From positions 1 to 9,427 of the forward strand of contig JAIYAI010000452.1 in the NCBI GenBank assembly GCA_027489135.1: 9,427 nt of DNA, given 5' to 3'. This document shows positions 1 through 5,970 of the stretch, piece after piece (the stretch's first letter is position 1; each line of letters starts with the position of its first letter). Source of the stretch: Acetobacteraceae bacterium. GTDB taxonomy: Bacteria > Pseudomonadota > Alphaproteobacteria > Acetobacterales > Acetobacteraceae. The notes beneath the pieces are model-generated. The model saw nothing but the letters and a program-made list of their open reading frames with translations. It ran no database searches and was not told where the DNA came from. The position numbers and the translations under genes were made by a program.

Positions 1-2433
1 ATGCGCGCCGACGGCACCTGGGTGCCGACGACCGACAACGCGGCCTTCAGCAACCCGCCCACCATGGTCAACCCGATGACGCCGATGCTCTACGACATCG
101 CGGCGATCCAGGCGAAGTACGGCGCTGACTTCACCACCCGCTCCGGCAACACGACCTATGGCTACAACGCCTCCGGCGCGGGCTGGGACTTCTTCGACTT
201 CACGAGGACCCCGCAGCCCGTCTTCACCATCTGGGACGGCGGCGGGATCGATACGCTCGACGCCTCGGGCTATGCGCGGAACCAGGTCATCAACCTCACC
301 CCGGGCGGCTTCTCCGACCTGCTCGGGCTGACCGAGAACGTCGCCATCGCCTACAATGTCGGCCCCGATCCGCTGCGTGTGCTGATCGAGAACGCGGTCG
401 GCGGCGGCGGCGACGACAGCATCACCGGCAACAGCGCCGACAACACCCTGCAGGGCGGCACAGGCAACGACACCATCAAGGGCGGGGTGGGGCGGGACAG
501 CCTGGACGGCGGCGCCGGCCTCGACGTCCTCGATGGCGGTGGCGCGGCCACCTTCGGCCCGGAGGGGGTCGATATCCTGACCGGCGGCGTGAACCTCGAC
601 ACCTTCGTGTATGCCCGCGGCTACGGCCGCACCGTCATCACCGATTTCGGGCTGCGCGAGCGCCTCGACCTCACCGGCGCCACGGTGCACAGCTACGACG
701 CGTTGATGGCGATCGCCGGCCAGGTCGGGCCGGACCTGGTCTTCGATTTCTCGGGCGCCGGCGGCACGGCCGCCGATATCCTGACCCTGCAGGGCTTCCG
801 CCGCGGCACCTTCGATCCCGACATGGCCGCCTTCTCGGAACGGACGGATTCGCCGCCCGCCGCCTTCCAGCTCCTGCCCAACCCGTCCGGCAATCCCGGC
901 GTGCCCTACCTGACCGCCCTCGCCGCGCTTGGCGCCGGCGGCTTCGTGATCGTCGAGCAGACAACCGAGACCTACCCGAGCCAGGCGATCATGGCGCGCA
1001 TCTTCGACGAACGCGGCCTCGACACCGGCGCGCGCTTCCAGGTCAACACCACGCCCTTCGGCACCGCCTTCAGCCTCGACCTCCGTGTCGCCTCGATCGG
1101 CGACGGCAACTTCGTGGCGCTCTGGGCCTCCAACGACACCGGCGGCGGCGGCACGCGCTGCCTGCGCGCGCGCATCTTCGACGACGACGGCACGCCGCTC
1201 GGCGACGATTTCGTGGTGAACGCGACGGCGCCGGCGGTGCAGATCAGCGGCGGCAACCCGATCTTCAATCCTGCCATCCGGGTCAATGCCGGCGGCAGCT
1301 TCACCGTCACTTGGCTCGCCGACCTCGTCCCCGGCGATGCCAGCTTCCAGGTCCACCTCTTCGCGCGGACCTTCGCCGCCAACGGCGCGCCCGGGCTGGA
1401 GGAGGATTTCGGGCCGCCGACCGCGCCTTTCGACCCGAGCTTCAGCAAGACCATCCCGCTGCAGGCCGGCGGCAGCCTCCGGTACTGGGTGGAGGCGATC
1501 CCGGGTCCGGTCAGCGGCAACTACCATCTCTTCGCCCAGATCCTCGGCGAAGGCAGCCCGGTGCAGATCGACCAGGAGGGGCTGATCTCGCCGGAGCGCA
1601 TCTCCGCCGCGCAGCTTGCCGACGGGCGCATCGCCTTCGACTGGATCGACGCGACCATCGGCGGCTTCGGCGGGTCGTCCCAGCTCTATCGCGGCGCCAG
1701 CGTCGCCATCCTGGACGCCGACCTGAGCGGCTTCAGCCGGCCCGGCAGCGGGGGCGACGACCTGCTGGTCGGCGGCCCGGCCAATGACCGGCTCTACGGC
1801 CTCGGCGGAAACGACACGCTGGTGGGGATGCGCGGCGCGGACGTCCTCGACGGCGGCCCGGGGCGCGACCTGGTCACCTATGCGGCGTCCCTGGAGGGCG
1901 TGCGCGTCGCGCTCTTCGACAAGGGCCCGCAGGCCTCCGGCCACGCGGAGGGCGACCGGCTGGACAACATCGAGGACGTGATCGGCAGCGCCCACGACGA
2001 CAGCCTGACCGGGTCGGCACGACGCAACGAGCTTTCCGGCGGCTTCGGCGACGACACCCTCGTCGGCATCAGCACGCCGGGCCTCGCCGGGGACATCCTG
2101 CGCGGCGAGGACGAGGACGACAGCCTGGAGGGCGGCGCCGGCGCCGACACCCTGGTCGGAGGCGACGGCAGCGATCGATACCGCGGCGGGCCGGGCGACG
2201 ACGTCTTCGTGCTGCGCGGCGGCGAGGCGCGGGGCGACAGCATCCTCGACTTCGAGCGCGCCGGCGCCGTCGGCGGGGACGTGATCATGCTGCGCGGCTA
2301 CGCCAGCGGCGCAGTGCTGCAGGAGAAGGCGGCAGGCATCTATGCTGTCCGCGTCGGCGGGGTGGAGGTGGATCTCTTCACCATGACGCCCGGCCTGCCG
2401 CTGGTCGCCGGGGAGGACTACATCGTCATCTGA
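1..2433 (+). CDS. Serralysin-like (peptidase M10 C-terminal) RTX protein, 5'-partial
   Basis: This is the last 810 residues of a large secreted calcium-binding protein, probably a serralysin-type metalloprotease exported by a type I (ABC/MFP/TolC) system. Residues 28-60 (PMLYDIAAIQAKYGA, then TTYGYN) match the segment that follows the Met-turn in serralysins. Residues 75-180 are the M10 C-terminal domain (WDGGGIDTLDASGY, LIENAVGGGGDDSITGN) running into RTX nonapeptides. Residues 197-266 resemble the 'DTFVY..G.TVITDF' calcium-protein module. Residues 311-572 carry degenerate beta-type repeats, and 584-730 a second RTX block with the usual 'VTYAASLEGVRVALFD' and 'GDRLDNIEDVIGS' connectors. The end (YAVRVGGVEVDLFT, then EDYIVI) fits a type I secretion signal. 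The zinc motif HExxHxxGxxH is not present and should lie upstream of the window, so the Met at base 1 is internal and not the start. Usual serralysins are near 480 aa; this protein is much longer. The family is clear, but protease activity cannot be judged without the missing part. Confidence 0.93.
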   Translation: MRADGTWVPTTDNAAFSNPPTMVNPMTPMLYDIAAIQAKYGADFTTRSGNTTYGYNASGAGWDFFDFTRTPQPVFTIWDGGGIDTLDASGYARNQVINLTPGGFSDLLGLTENVAIAYNVGPDPLRVLIENAVGGGGDDSITGNSADNTLQGGTGNDTIKGGVGRDSLDGGAGLDVLDGGGAATFGPEGVDILTGGVNLDTFVYARGYGRTVITDFGLRERLDLTGATVHSYDALMAIAGQVGPDLVFDFSGAGGTAADILTLQGFRRGTFDPDMAAFSERTDSPPAAFQLLPNPSGNPGVPYLTALAALGAGGFVIVEQTTETYPSQAIMARIFDERGLDTGARFQVNTTPFGTAFSLDLRVASIGDGNFVALWASNDTGGGGTRCLRARIFDDDGTPLGDDFVVNATAPAVQISGGNPIFNPAIRVNAGGSFTVTWLADLVPGDASFQVHLFARTFAANGAPGLEEDFGPPTAPFDPSFSKTIPLQAGGSLRYWVEAIPGPVSGNYHLFAQILGEGSPVQIDQEGLISPERISAAQLADGRIAFDWIDATIGGFGGSSQLYRGASVAILDADLSGFSRPGSGGDDLLVGGPANDRLYGLGGNDTLVGMRGADVLDGGPGRDLVTYAASLEGVRVALFDKGPQASGHAEGDRLDNIEDVIGSAHDDSLTGSARRNELSGGFGDDTLVGISTPGLAGDILRGEDEDDSLEGGAGADTLVGGDGSDRYRGGPGDDVFVLRGGEARGDSILDFERAGAVGGDVIMLRGYASGAVLQEKAAGIYAVRVGGVEVDLFTMTPGLPLVAGEDYIVI
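400..540 (+). repeat. RTX nonapeptide block 1
   Basis: Residues 134-180 of the first gene contain consecutive GGxGxDxxx-type units (GGGGDDSIT, GGTGNDTIK, GGVGRDSLD, GGAGLDVLD). These are calcium-binding beta-roll repeats in the M10 C-terminal domain. The family is known to fold on calcium after export. Confidence 0.9.
931..1716 (+). repeat. Five degenerate ~50-60 aa beta-type repeats between RTX blocks
   Basis: Residues 311-572 of the first gene show a recurring pattern: a Gly-rich turn plus a hydrophobic strand, a Trp or aromatic residue, then an 'xARIFDxxGxxxG' element, then 'FxVN'. Copies begin near residues 311 (GAGGFVIVEQ), 367 (GDGNFVALW), 430 (AGGSFTVTW), 489 (AGGSLRYWV) and 540 (ADGRIAFDW). 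The first two are clearest (MARIFDERGLDTGARFQVN; RARIFDDDGTPLGDDFVVN). This resembles the 'GGFVVVWQS...AQRFDAxG...FxVN' repeats common in large alphaproteobacterial calcium-binding proteins. A propeller-like fold is an inference. Confidence 0.65.
1750..2190 (+). repeat. RTX nonapeptide block 2
   Basis: Residues 584-730 of the first gene hold a second, interrupted set of RTX units (GGDDLLVGG, GLGGNDTLV, GGPGRDLVT, GGFGDDTLV, GGAGADTLV, GGPGDDVFV). They are separated by the standard connector 'YAASLEGVRVALFD...GDRLDNIEDVIGS'. The block ends just before the putative type I secretion signal. Confidence 0.88.
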
Positions 2434-2514
2434 CCTCGCCCGGATCCACGCGGCGTCTTCCGGCACGGCGGCATCCGCAGCACACTCCTGCATCATCATC
2501 GGGGGAGCATCGCC

Positions 2515-3279
2515 ATGGGCCGCCTGCAGGACCGCCTCGCCGTCGTCACCGGGGCCGCCAACGGCCTCGGCCGCGCCATCGCGCGCAAGCTGGGGGCGGA
2601 GGGCGCCCGCCTCGCCCTGCTCGACATCGACGCGCCAGGGCTGGAGCCGGTGGCCGCCGAACTCCGCGCCAAGGGTGTCAAGGTGCTGGCGCAGGTCGGC
2701 GACGTCACCGAGGAGCAGGTCGTGAAGGACGCCTTCGCCCGCATCGAGGCCGAGTGCGGCGAGGTCGACATCCTGGTGAACAACGTGGGCGGCGCACGCA
2801 ATGCGCGGGTGTGGGAGATGTCGGTCGAGGACTGGGACTTCACCATCCGCCTCAACCTGCGCTCCGCCTTCCTCTGCACCCGCGCCGTGCTGCCCGCGAT
2901 GATGGCGCGGAAGTCCGGCGCCATCGTCTGTCTCTCGTCGGGCAGCCGGAACGGCACACCCTGGTCGGCGCAGGACACGGGGGCCGCGGCCTATTCCGCG
3001 GCCAAGGGCGGCATCGCCGGCTTCGTGCGCGACGTCGCCATGGAGGTCAGCCACCTCAACGTCCGCATCAACGCCGTCGCCCCCGGTCCGATCGAGACCG
3101 ACCGCACCAGGGCCGTCTTCGCGCGGATGGAGCAGTCGCTGGATCTCAGCCCCAACCGCCTGGTGCCGATGCGCCGGATCGGCCAGCCCGAGGAGATCGC
3201 CGACGCGGTCTGCTACCTGGCCTCCGACGAGGCGAGCTATGTGACGGGCACCATCCTCGACGTCGCCGGCGGCCGATGA
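2515..3279 (+). CDS. SDR-family oxidoreductase (classical, complete catalytic tetrad)
   Basis: A 254-residue short-chain dehydrogenase/reductase, the usual length for classical SDRs and probably cytoplasmic. It has the Rossmann motif TGAANGLG (residues 12-19), Asp37 at the end of beta-2 (which favours NAD(H)), NNVGG (89-93), Asn114, Ser142, and YSAAK with Tyr160 and Lys164. The region after Lys has the normal 'VRINAVAPGPIETD' and the C-terminus 'YVTGTILDVAGGR'. The Ser-Tyr spacing is 18 residues, longer than the usual 13, because of a short insert (TPWSAQD) in the loop facing the substrate. The start is supported by a strong Shine-Dalgarno (GGGGGAG, 2501-2507) 7 nt upstream. Its stop overlaps the start of the downstream M15 gene, so the two are probably co-transcribed. 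The substrate is not predictable; FabG-like, sugar or hydroxy-acid dehydrogenase roles are all possible. Confidence 0.95.
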   Translation: MGRLQDRLAVVTGAANGLGRAIARKLGAEGARLALLDIDAPGLEPVAAELRAKGVKVLAQVGDVTEEQVVKDAFARIEAECGEVDILVNNVGGARNARVWEMSVEDWDFTIRLNLRSAFLCTRAVLPAMMARKSGAIVCLSSGSRNGTPWSAQDTGAAAYSAAKGGIAGFVRDVAMEVSHLNVRINAVAPGPIETDRTRAVFARMEQSLDLSPNRLVPMRRIGQPEEIADAVCYLASDEASYVTGTILDVAGGR

Positions 3280-4097
3280 TCCCACGCCGTGCCTGGCTGG
3301 CGGGGCTTGCCGCCCTGCCCGCCGCCTGCGCCGTGCCGCCGCCCGCCGTGCGGCGGGAGCAGCCGGAGGAAGCGCGCCTCGCCCGCCTGATCGCCGCCTA
3401 TCCGGACCATCTGGCGGGCGTGGAGGATGGCGACCTGCTCTGGCGCGACGGCACCCGCTGGCCCACCGGCGCCGGCCTGCCGCCGCGGCCCATGGCGGTG
3501 ATGCTGGACGACGCGACCATCGCGGAGATGATGCGGCAGGACTACATCCCGGGCGCTCTCTCGGCGCCGCCCGCGCCGGGACAGGACCCCGGGCGGCTGC
3601 GCAACACCGCCTTCTTCGCGAAGATGTACGGCGAATGCCGCGACGGCGCGGTGCGGGCGAACCTGCGCCGCGTCGCCTGGATGCCCTCCCTCTCCAGCCA
3701 GGGCGTGATGGTCACCACGGTCAACGACGTCGCGGGCCGGCTGGAACGCGTGATCGAGCGGCTGGAAGCGCTGCCCGCCGAGATGCGCCCCTACCTGATT
3801 CCTGCCGCCGGCACCTATAACTGCCGCGTCATCGCGGGTACCAACCGCCCCAGCATGCACGGCACCGGCGCGGCGATCGACATCGCCACGCGGCGGTCCG
3901 ACTACTGGGTCTGGGTGACGGGTCGCGCCGCCGCGCAGGAGGAGGAGGCGCTGCCGGACGAGGCCGTGCCGCCCTGGCGCAACCGCATCCCGGAGCCGAT
4001 CGTCGCCGCCTTCGAGGCGGAACGCTTTATCTGGGGCGGCAAGTGGTCGCGCTTCGACACGATGCACTTCGAGTACCGGCCCGAGCTTTTCCCCTGA
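3276..4097 (+). CDS. Exported M15-type (D-Ala-D-Ala carboxypeptidase/endopeptidase-like) peptidase
   Basis: A 273-residue predicted zinc peptidase of the M15 family, which cleaves peptidoglycan peptides. The motif SMHGTGAAID (residues 193-202) supplies the ligands His195 and Asp202. The end motif WGGKWSRFDTMHFEYRP supplies the third ligand, His264, and Asp261 as the likely catalytic acid, in the arrangement of M15C/endolysin-type enzymes. The N-terminus PRRAWLAGLAALPAAC carries a twin-arginine-like pair and a possible lipobox ending at Cys18, though Pro at -3 is atypical. Export is likely; lipidation is uncertain. The ATG at 3276 overlaps the TGA of the upstream SDR (ATGA), which suggests translational coupling. 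The same frame is open upstream from 2754, but that stretch is an out-of-frame shadow of the SDR gene. Residues 30-175 are family-typical but have no motif I can name. Confidence 0.88.
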   Translation: MIPRRAWLAGLAALPAACAVPPPAVRREQPEEARLARLIAAYPDHLAGVEDGDLLWRDGTRWPTGAGLPPRPMAVMLDDATIAEMMRQDYIPGALSAPPAPGQDPGRLRNTAFFAKMYGECRDGAVRANLRRVAWMPSLSSQGVMVTTVNDVAGRLERVIERLEALPAEMRPYLIPAAGTYNCRVIAGTNRPSMHGTGAAIDIATRRSDYWVWVTGRAAAQEEEALPDEAVPPWRNRIPEPIVAAFEAERFIWGGKWSRFDTMHFEYRPELFP

Positions 4098-4100
4098 AGG

Positions 4101-5033
4101 TCAGCGCCGCCGCGGCTTGCCCCGCGCGACGGTGCGCCGCCGCGCCGGTTCGCGCGCCTCATGGGCGGGCACGAGCGGCGCCAGCGCTGCCAGCTCCGCC
4201 GCGCGCTCCGCCGACACGCCTGCGTTCGGCGTCAGCACGAGCACGAATTGCGGCCGGCCCGGCGGCGCCTGCTCCACCCGTCCCTCCGCATCGGCGGGGA
4301 AGCGGCGCAGCACCACCATGTCGGCGACATTGCCGCCGATCGCCTCCACCACGCCCGGGCGCAGGCGGATCACCACGTCGCAATGCATGGGCCGGAAGCG
4401 CCCCCGCTCCGGCAGGCGCTGCGTCCAATGCGCGATGGGGCGCCAGGACCGGTCGGCGCAGAGCAGGTCTCCCGGCTTCGGCGGCGCATCCTCCGGCGCC
4501 TGCGGCAGCCAGGCCGCGCCCTCGGGGTCCTCGACGGCGCGGCGCAGCATGCGGTCGATATAGCGGGCGTGGGTCGGCATGGCGGGCAGGTCCTCCTCCG
4601 CGATGCCGGCGCGGCGGGCGACGAAGCCGATGAAGGCGGCCGACCAGGCCGGGGAAGCGTAGTAGCCGATATCCTCGGCCGTCGGCACGAAGGCGGGCGC
4701 CGCCTCGGCCTCCTCGCCCTCCACCGGTTCGAAGGCGGCATAGCTGGCGATGCCGGCGCGCCGGTTCTGCAGGCGCCGTGCGACGCCGGAATTGCCGGGC
4801 ACGGCGTACCAATACTCCAGCAGGCGCTCGAAGCGGGCGGGGGTCGCGGCGGTGTCGGCGGGGCGGTCGTCTGGCCAGCCCTCCTGCACGGCGCGGCCCC
4901 AGGCCTCCCACTCCTCCAACGCGGCGCGGGCGAGCGGCGGCAGGCGCTCGTCCGGCGCGGGCGGGGCCGGCGGCGTGGCGGTGCAGGCGCCGAGCATGAG
5001 CGCGGCGAGCAGGACGGGGCGAAGCGCGATCAC
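4101..5033 (-). CDS. DUF2272-family lipoprotein, CHAP/NlpC-like
   Basis: A protein of about 310 residues when started at the GTG at 5033. That start yields a compact lipoprotein signal (ALRPVLLAALMLGAC, lipobox LGAC, lipidated Cys17) followed by a Pro/Ala-rich linker. No good Shine-Dalgarno is visible upstream of it. An ATG at 5156 would add an unlikely 41-residue leader and overlap the divergent SDR gene. The conserved core is PAWSAAFIGFVARRAG (128-143), THARYID (154-160), PGDLLC (187-192), MHCDVVI (216-222) and IGGNVADMVV (232-241), which I recognise as DUF2272. The order W[C/S]AAF...PGD...H.(D/G)VV...GGN parallels CHAP/NlpC-P60 cysteine peptidases, but the Cys position is Ser130. The C-terminus is Arg-rich. 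It converges on the M15 gene with 3 bp between stop codons. A cell-wall role is inferred from these traits, not shown. Confidence 0.85.
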   Translation of the reverse strand: MIALRPVLLAALMLGACTATPPAPPAPDERLPPLARAALEEWEAWGRAVQEGWPDDRPADTAATPARFERLLEYWYAVPGNSGVARRLQNRRAGIASYAAFEPVEGEEAEAAPAFVPTAEDIGYYASPAWSAAFIGFVARRAGIAEEDLPAMPTHARYIDRMLRRAVEDPEGAAWLPQAPEDAPPKPGDLLCADRSWRPIAHWTQRLPERGRFRPMHCDVVIRLRPGVVEAIGGNVADMVVLRRFPADAEGRVEQAPPGRPQFVLVLTPNAGVSAERAAELAALAPLVPAHEAREPARRRTVARGKPRRR

Positions 5034-5143
5034 CTGCGCGGAATGAAGGTCCGCGCGCCGCAGTGCAACATGCCTGGGACCGGAGGTGACGACACCGCCG
5101 CGCCGGGCCAAGCTGCGCCCCGCACTCGAACGGGGAGAGTTCC
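5034..5143. promoter_or_regulatory. Divergent intergenic region
   Basis: This 110-bp gap separates the minus-strand DUF2272 gene from the plus-strand SDR gene and must hold the signals for both unless transcription enters from farther away. Apart from the SDR ribosome binding site and its short hairpin, I see no confident -35/-10 pair or operator on either strand. Confidence 0.4.
5118..5135 (+). promoter_or_regulatory. Short hairpin overlapping the Shine-Dalgarno of the second SDR gene
   Basis: CCCCG (5118-5122) can pair with CGGGG (5131-5135) across an 8-nt loop. The 3' arm is the first part of the ribosome binding site CGGGGAGAG, which sits 4 nt before the ATG at 5144. A 5-bp GC stem could form by chance in DNA this GC-rich, so it is noted mainly because three genes downstream show a similar arrangement. 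Confidence 0.3.
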
Positions 5144-5896
5144 ATGGCCGCAGCACTTGCCGGCAAGGTCGCGCTGGTCACCGGCGCGGGCCGCAACATC
5201 GGCCGCGCCATCGCACTGACCCTGGCGCGGGACGGCGCCGCGGTGGTGGTGAACGGGCGCTCCGACCGCGCCGCGGTGGACGCCGTGGTCGCCGAGATCG
5301 AGGCGATGGGCGGGATTGCCATGGCGGCGATGGCCGATGTCTCCGACCAGGCGGCGGTGCTGGCGATGGCGGAGGCCGTCGGCGAGCGCTTCGGCGGGCT
5401 CGACATCGCCGTCGCCAATGCCGGGCTGCGGCGCCAGACCCCCTTCCTGCAGATGAGCCTGGCGGAGTGGCGGGAGATCCTGTCCGTCGCGCTGGATGGC
5501 TGCTTCATCCTGGCCCAGGCGGTGGTGCCGCTGATGCTCAAGCGCGGCGGAGGGTCGCTGATCGGGCTCTCGGGCGTCTCGACCCATGTCGGCACGCCCA
5601 ACCGCTGCCATGTCACGGCCTCCAAGGCCGGGCTGGAGGGGCTCATGCGTGGGTTGGCGGTGGAACTGGCGCCGCAGGGCATCCGCTGCAACTGCGTCGC
5701 ACCGGGGTCGATCGACACGCAGCGCGGCCTGTCTGCCGGGTCGAGCCCGGGGACCTTGAACGAGGCCGGCATCCCGATGCGGCGCAAGGGCCATGTGCAG
5801 GAGATCGCCGATGTGGTGCGGATGCTGGCGGGCCCTGAGGGCGGCTACATCACGGGCCAGACCATCCACGTGAATGGCGGCGTGTATCTGGGGTAG
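5144..5896 (+). CDS. SDR-family protein with degenerate catalytic tetrad
   Basis: A 250-residue short-chain dehydrogenase/reductase fold. The coenzyme site is intact: TGAGRNIG (13-20), VNGRS (36-40, Arg39 suggesting NADP(H)), VANAG (90-94), the 'IRCNCVAPGSIDT' segment and the C-terminus 'YITGQTIHVNGG'. Against E. coli FabG the stretch from Gly137 to Lys161 aligns without gaps. This places Gly144 at the catalytic Ser and Val157 at the catalytic Tyr; Ala116 falls at the Asn of 'NLxxxF'. Only Lys161 of the tetrad remains. His156 and Ser143 lie next to the lost Tyr and Ser. The reading frame is clean, so this is divergence and not decay. The ATG at 5144 is preceded by CGGGGAGAG. It heads the plus-strand catabolic block and is divergent from the DUF2272 gene across 110 bp. 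The reaction is unknown; it may be a non-classical reductase (enoyl/dienoyl-CoA reductase-like SDRs also vary here) or non-catalytic. Confidence 0.93.
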   Translation: MAAALAGKVALVTGAGRNIGRAIALTLARDGAAVVVNGRSDRAAVDAVVAEIEAMGGIAMAAMADVSDQAAVLAMAEAVGERFGGLDIAVANAGLRRQTPFLQMSLAEWREILSVALDGCFILAQAVVPLMLKRGGGSLIGLSGVSTHVGTPNRCHVTASKAGLEGLMRGLAVELAPQGIRCNCVAPGSIDTQRGLSAGSSPGTLNEAGIPMRRKGHVQEIADVVRMLAGPEGGYITGQTIHVNGGVYLG

Positions 5897-5899
5897 GTA

Positions 5900-5925
5900 G
5901 CCGGTGGCGTCTTGCCGCCCCCGGC
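5900..5925 (+). terminator. GC-rich stem-loop after the second SDR gene (possible terminator)
   Basis: Four bases after the SDR stop, GCCGGTGGCG pairs with CGCCCCCGGC-type sequence (5900-5909 with 5916-5925). It makes a 10-position stem with one T/C mismatch and a 6-nt loop. There is no following T-run, so intrinsic termination would be weak. It could instead be an mRNA-stabilising hairpin or be fortuitous. It overlaps the -35-like element of the putative promoter for the next gene. Confidence 0.4.
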
Positions 5926-5940
5926 CCCCGGGCATAGCGT
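5912..5940 (+). promoter_or_regulatory. Putative sigma-70-type promoter for the amidohydrolase gene
   Basis: TTGCCG (5912-5917) and TAGCGT (5935-5940) are separated by exactly 17 nt. They match four of six -35 consensus bases and the three most conserved -10 bases (TAxxxT). Transcription would start close to the leader hairpin just before the ATG at 5971. Weak consensus in GC-rich DNA keeps this tentative. Confidence 0.35.
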
Positions 5941-5966
5941 TTCCCCACACCATTCGGGGGAAACGC
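5937..5966 (+). promoter_or_regulatory. Perfect 10-bp leader hairpin covering the ribosome binding site
   Basis: GCGTTTCCCC (5937-5946) is exactly complementary to GGGGAAACGC (5957-5966), with a 10-nt loop. The 3' arm contains the purine-rich ribosome binding site GGGGGAAA of the amidohydrolase gene, 4 nt before its ATG. If folded, the site would be hidden. A related leader lies before the cyclase gene at 8530-8558. Confidence 0.55.
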
Positions 5967-5970
5967 AGCC

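Noticed and set aside
1..3. ATG at base 1 as the true start of the RTX protein
   Set aside because: The protein opens in the middle of a serralysin-type domain, just after where the Met-turn would be; the catalytic part must lie upstream of the window.
2485..2507. Possible CTCC/GGAG hairpin over the first SDR binding site
   Set aside because: Only 4 bp with a 15-nt loop; it does not compare with the 9- and 10-bp leader stems farther along.
2754..3275. Upstream extension of the M15 peptidase frame
   Set aside because: The extension is Arg/Pro-rich and lies wholly inside the SDR gene in another frame; the signal peptide begins at 3276.
5034..5156. ATG at 5156 as start of the DUF2272 lipoprotein
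   Set aside because: It would overlap the start of the divergent SDR gene and bury the lipoprotein signal after 41 Arg-rich residues.
4161..5219. Plus-strand open frame opposite the DUF2272 gene
   Set aside because: It is Arg/Gly/Ala-rich and motif-free; the minus-strand frame carries the conserved core and lipobox.
5030..5953. Minus-strand open frame opposite the second SDR
   Set aside because: Composition is that of an antisense shadow, and it overlaps both the SDR gene and the DUF2272 start with no motif support.
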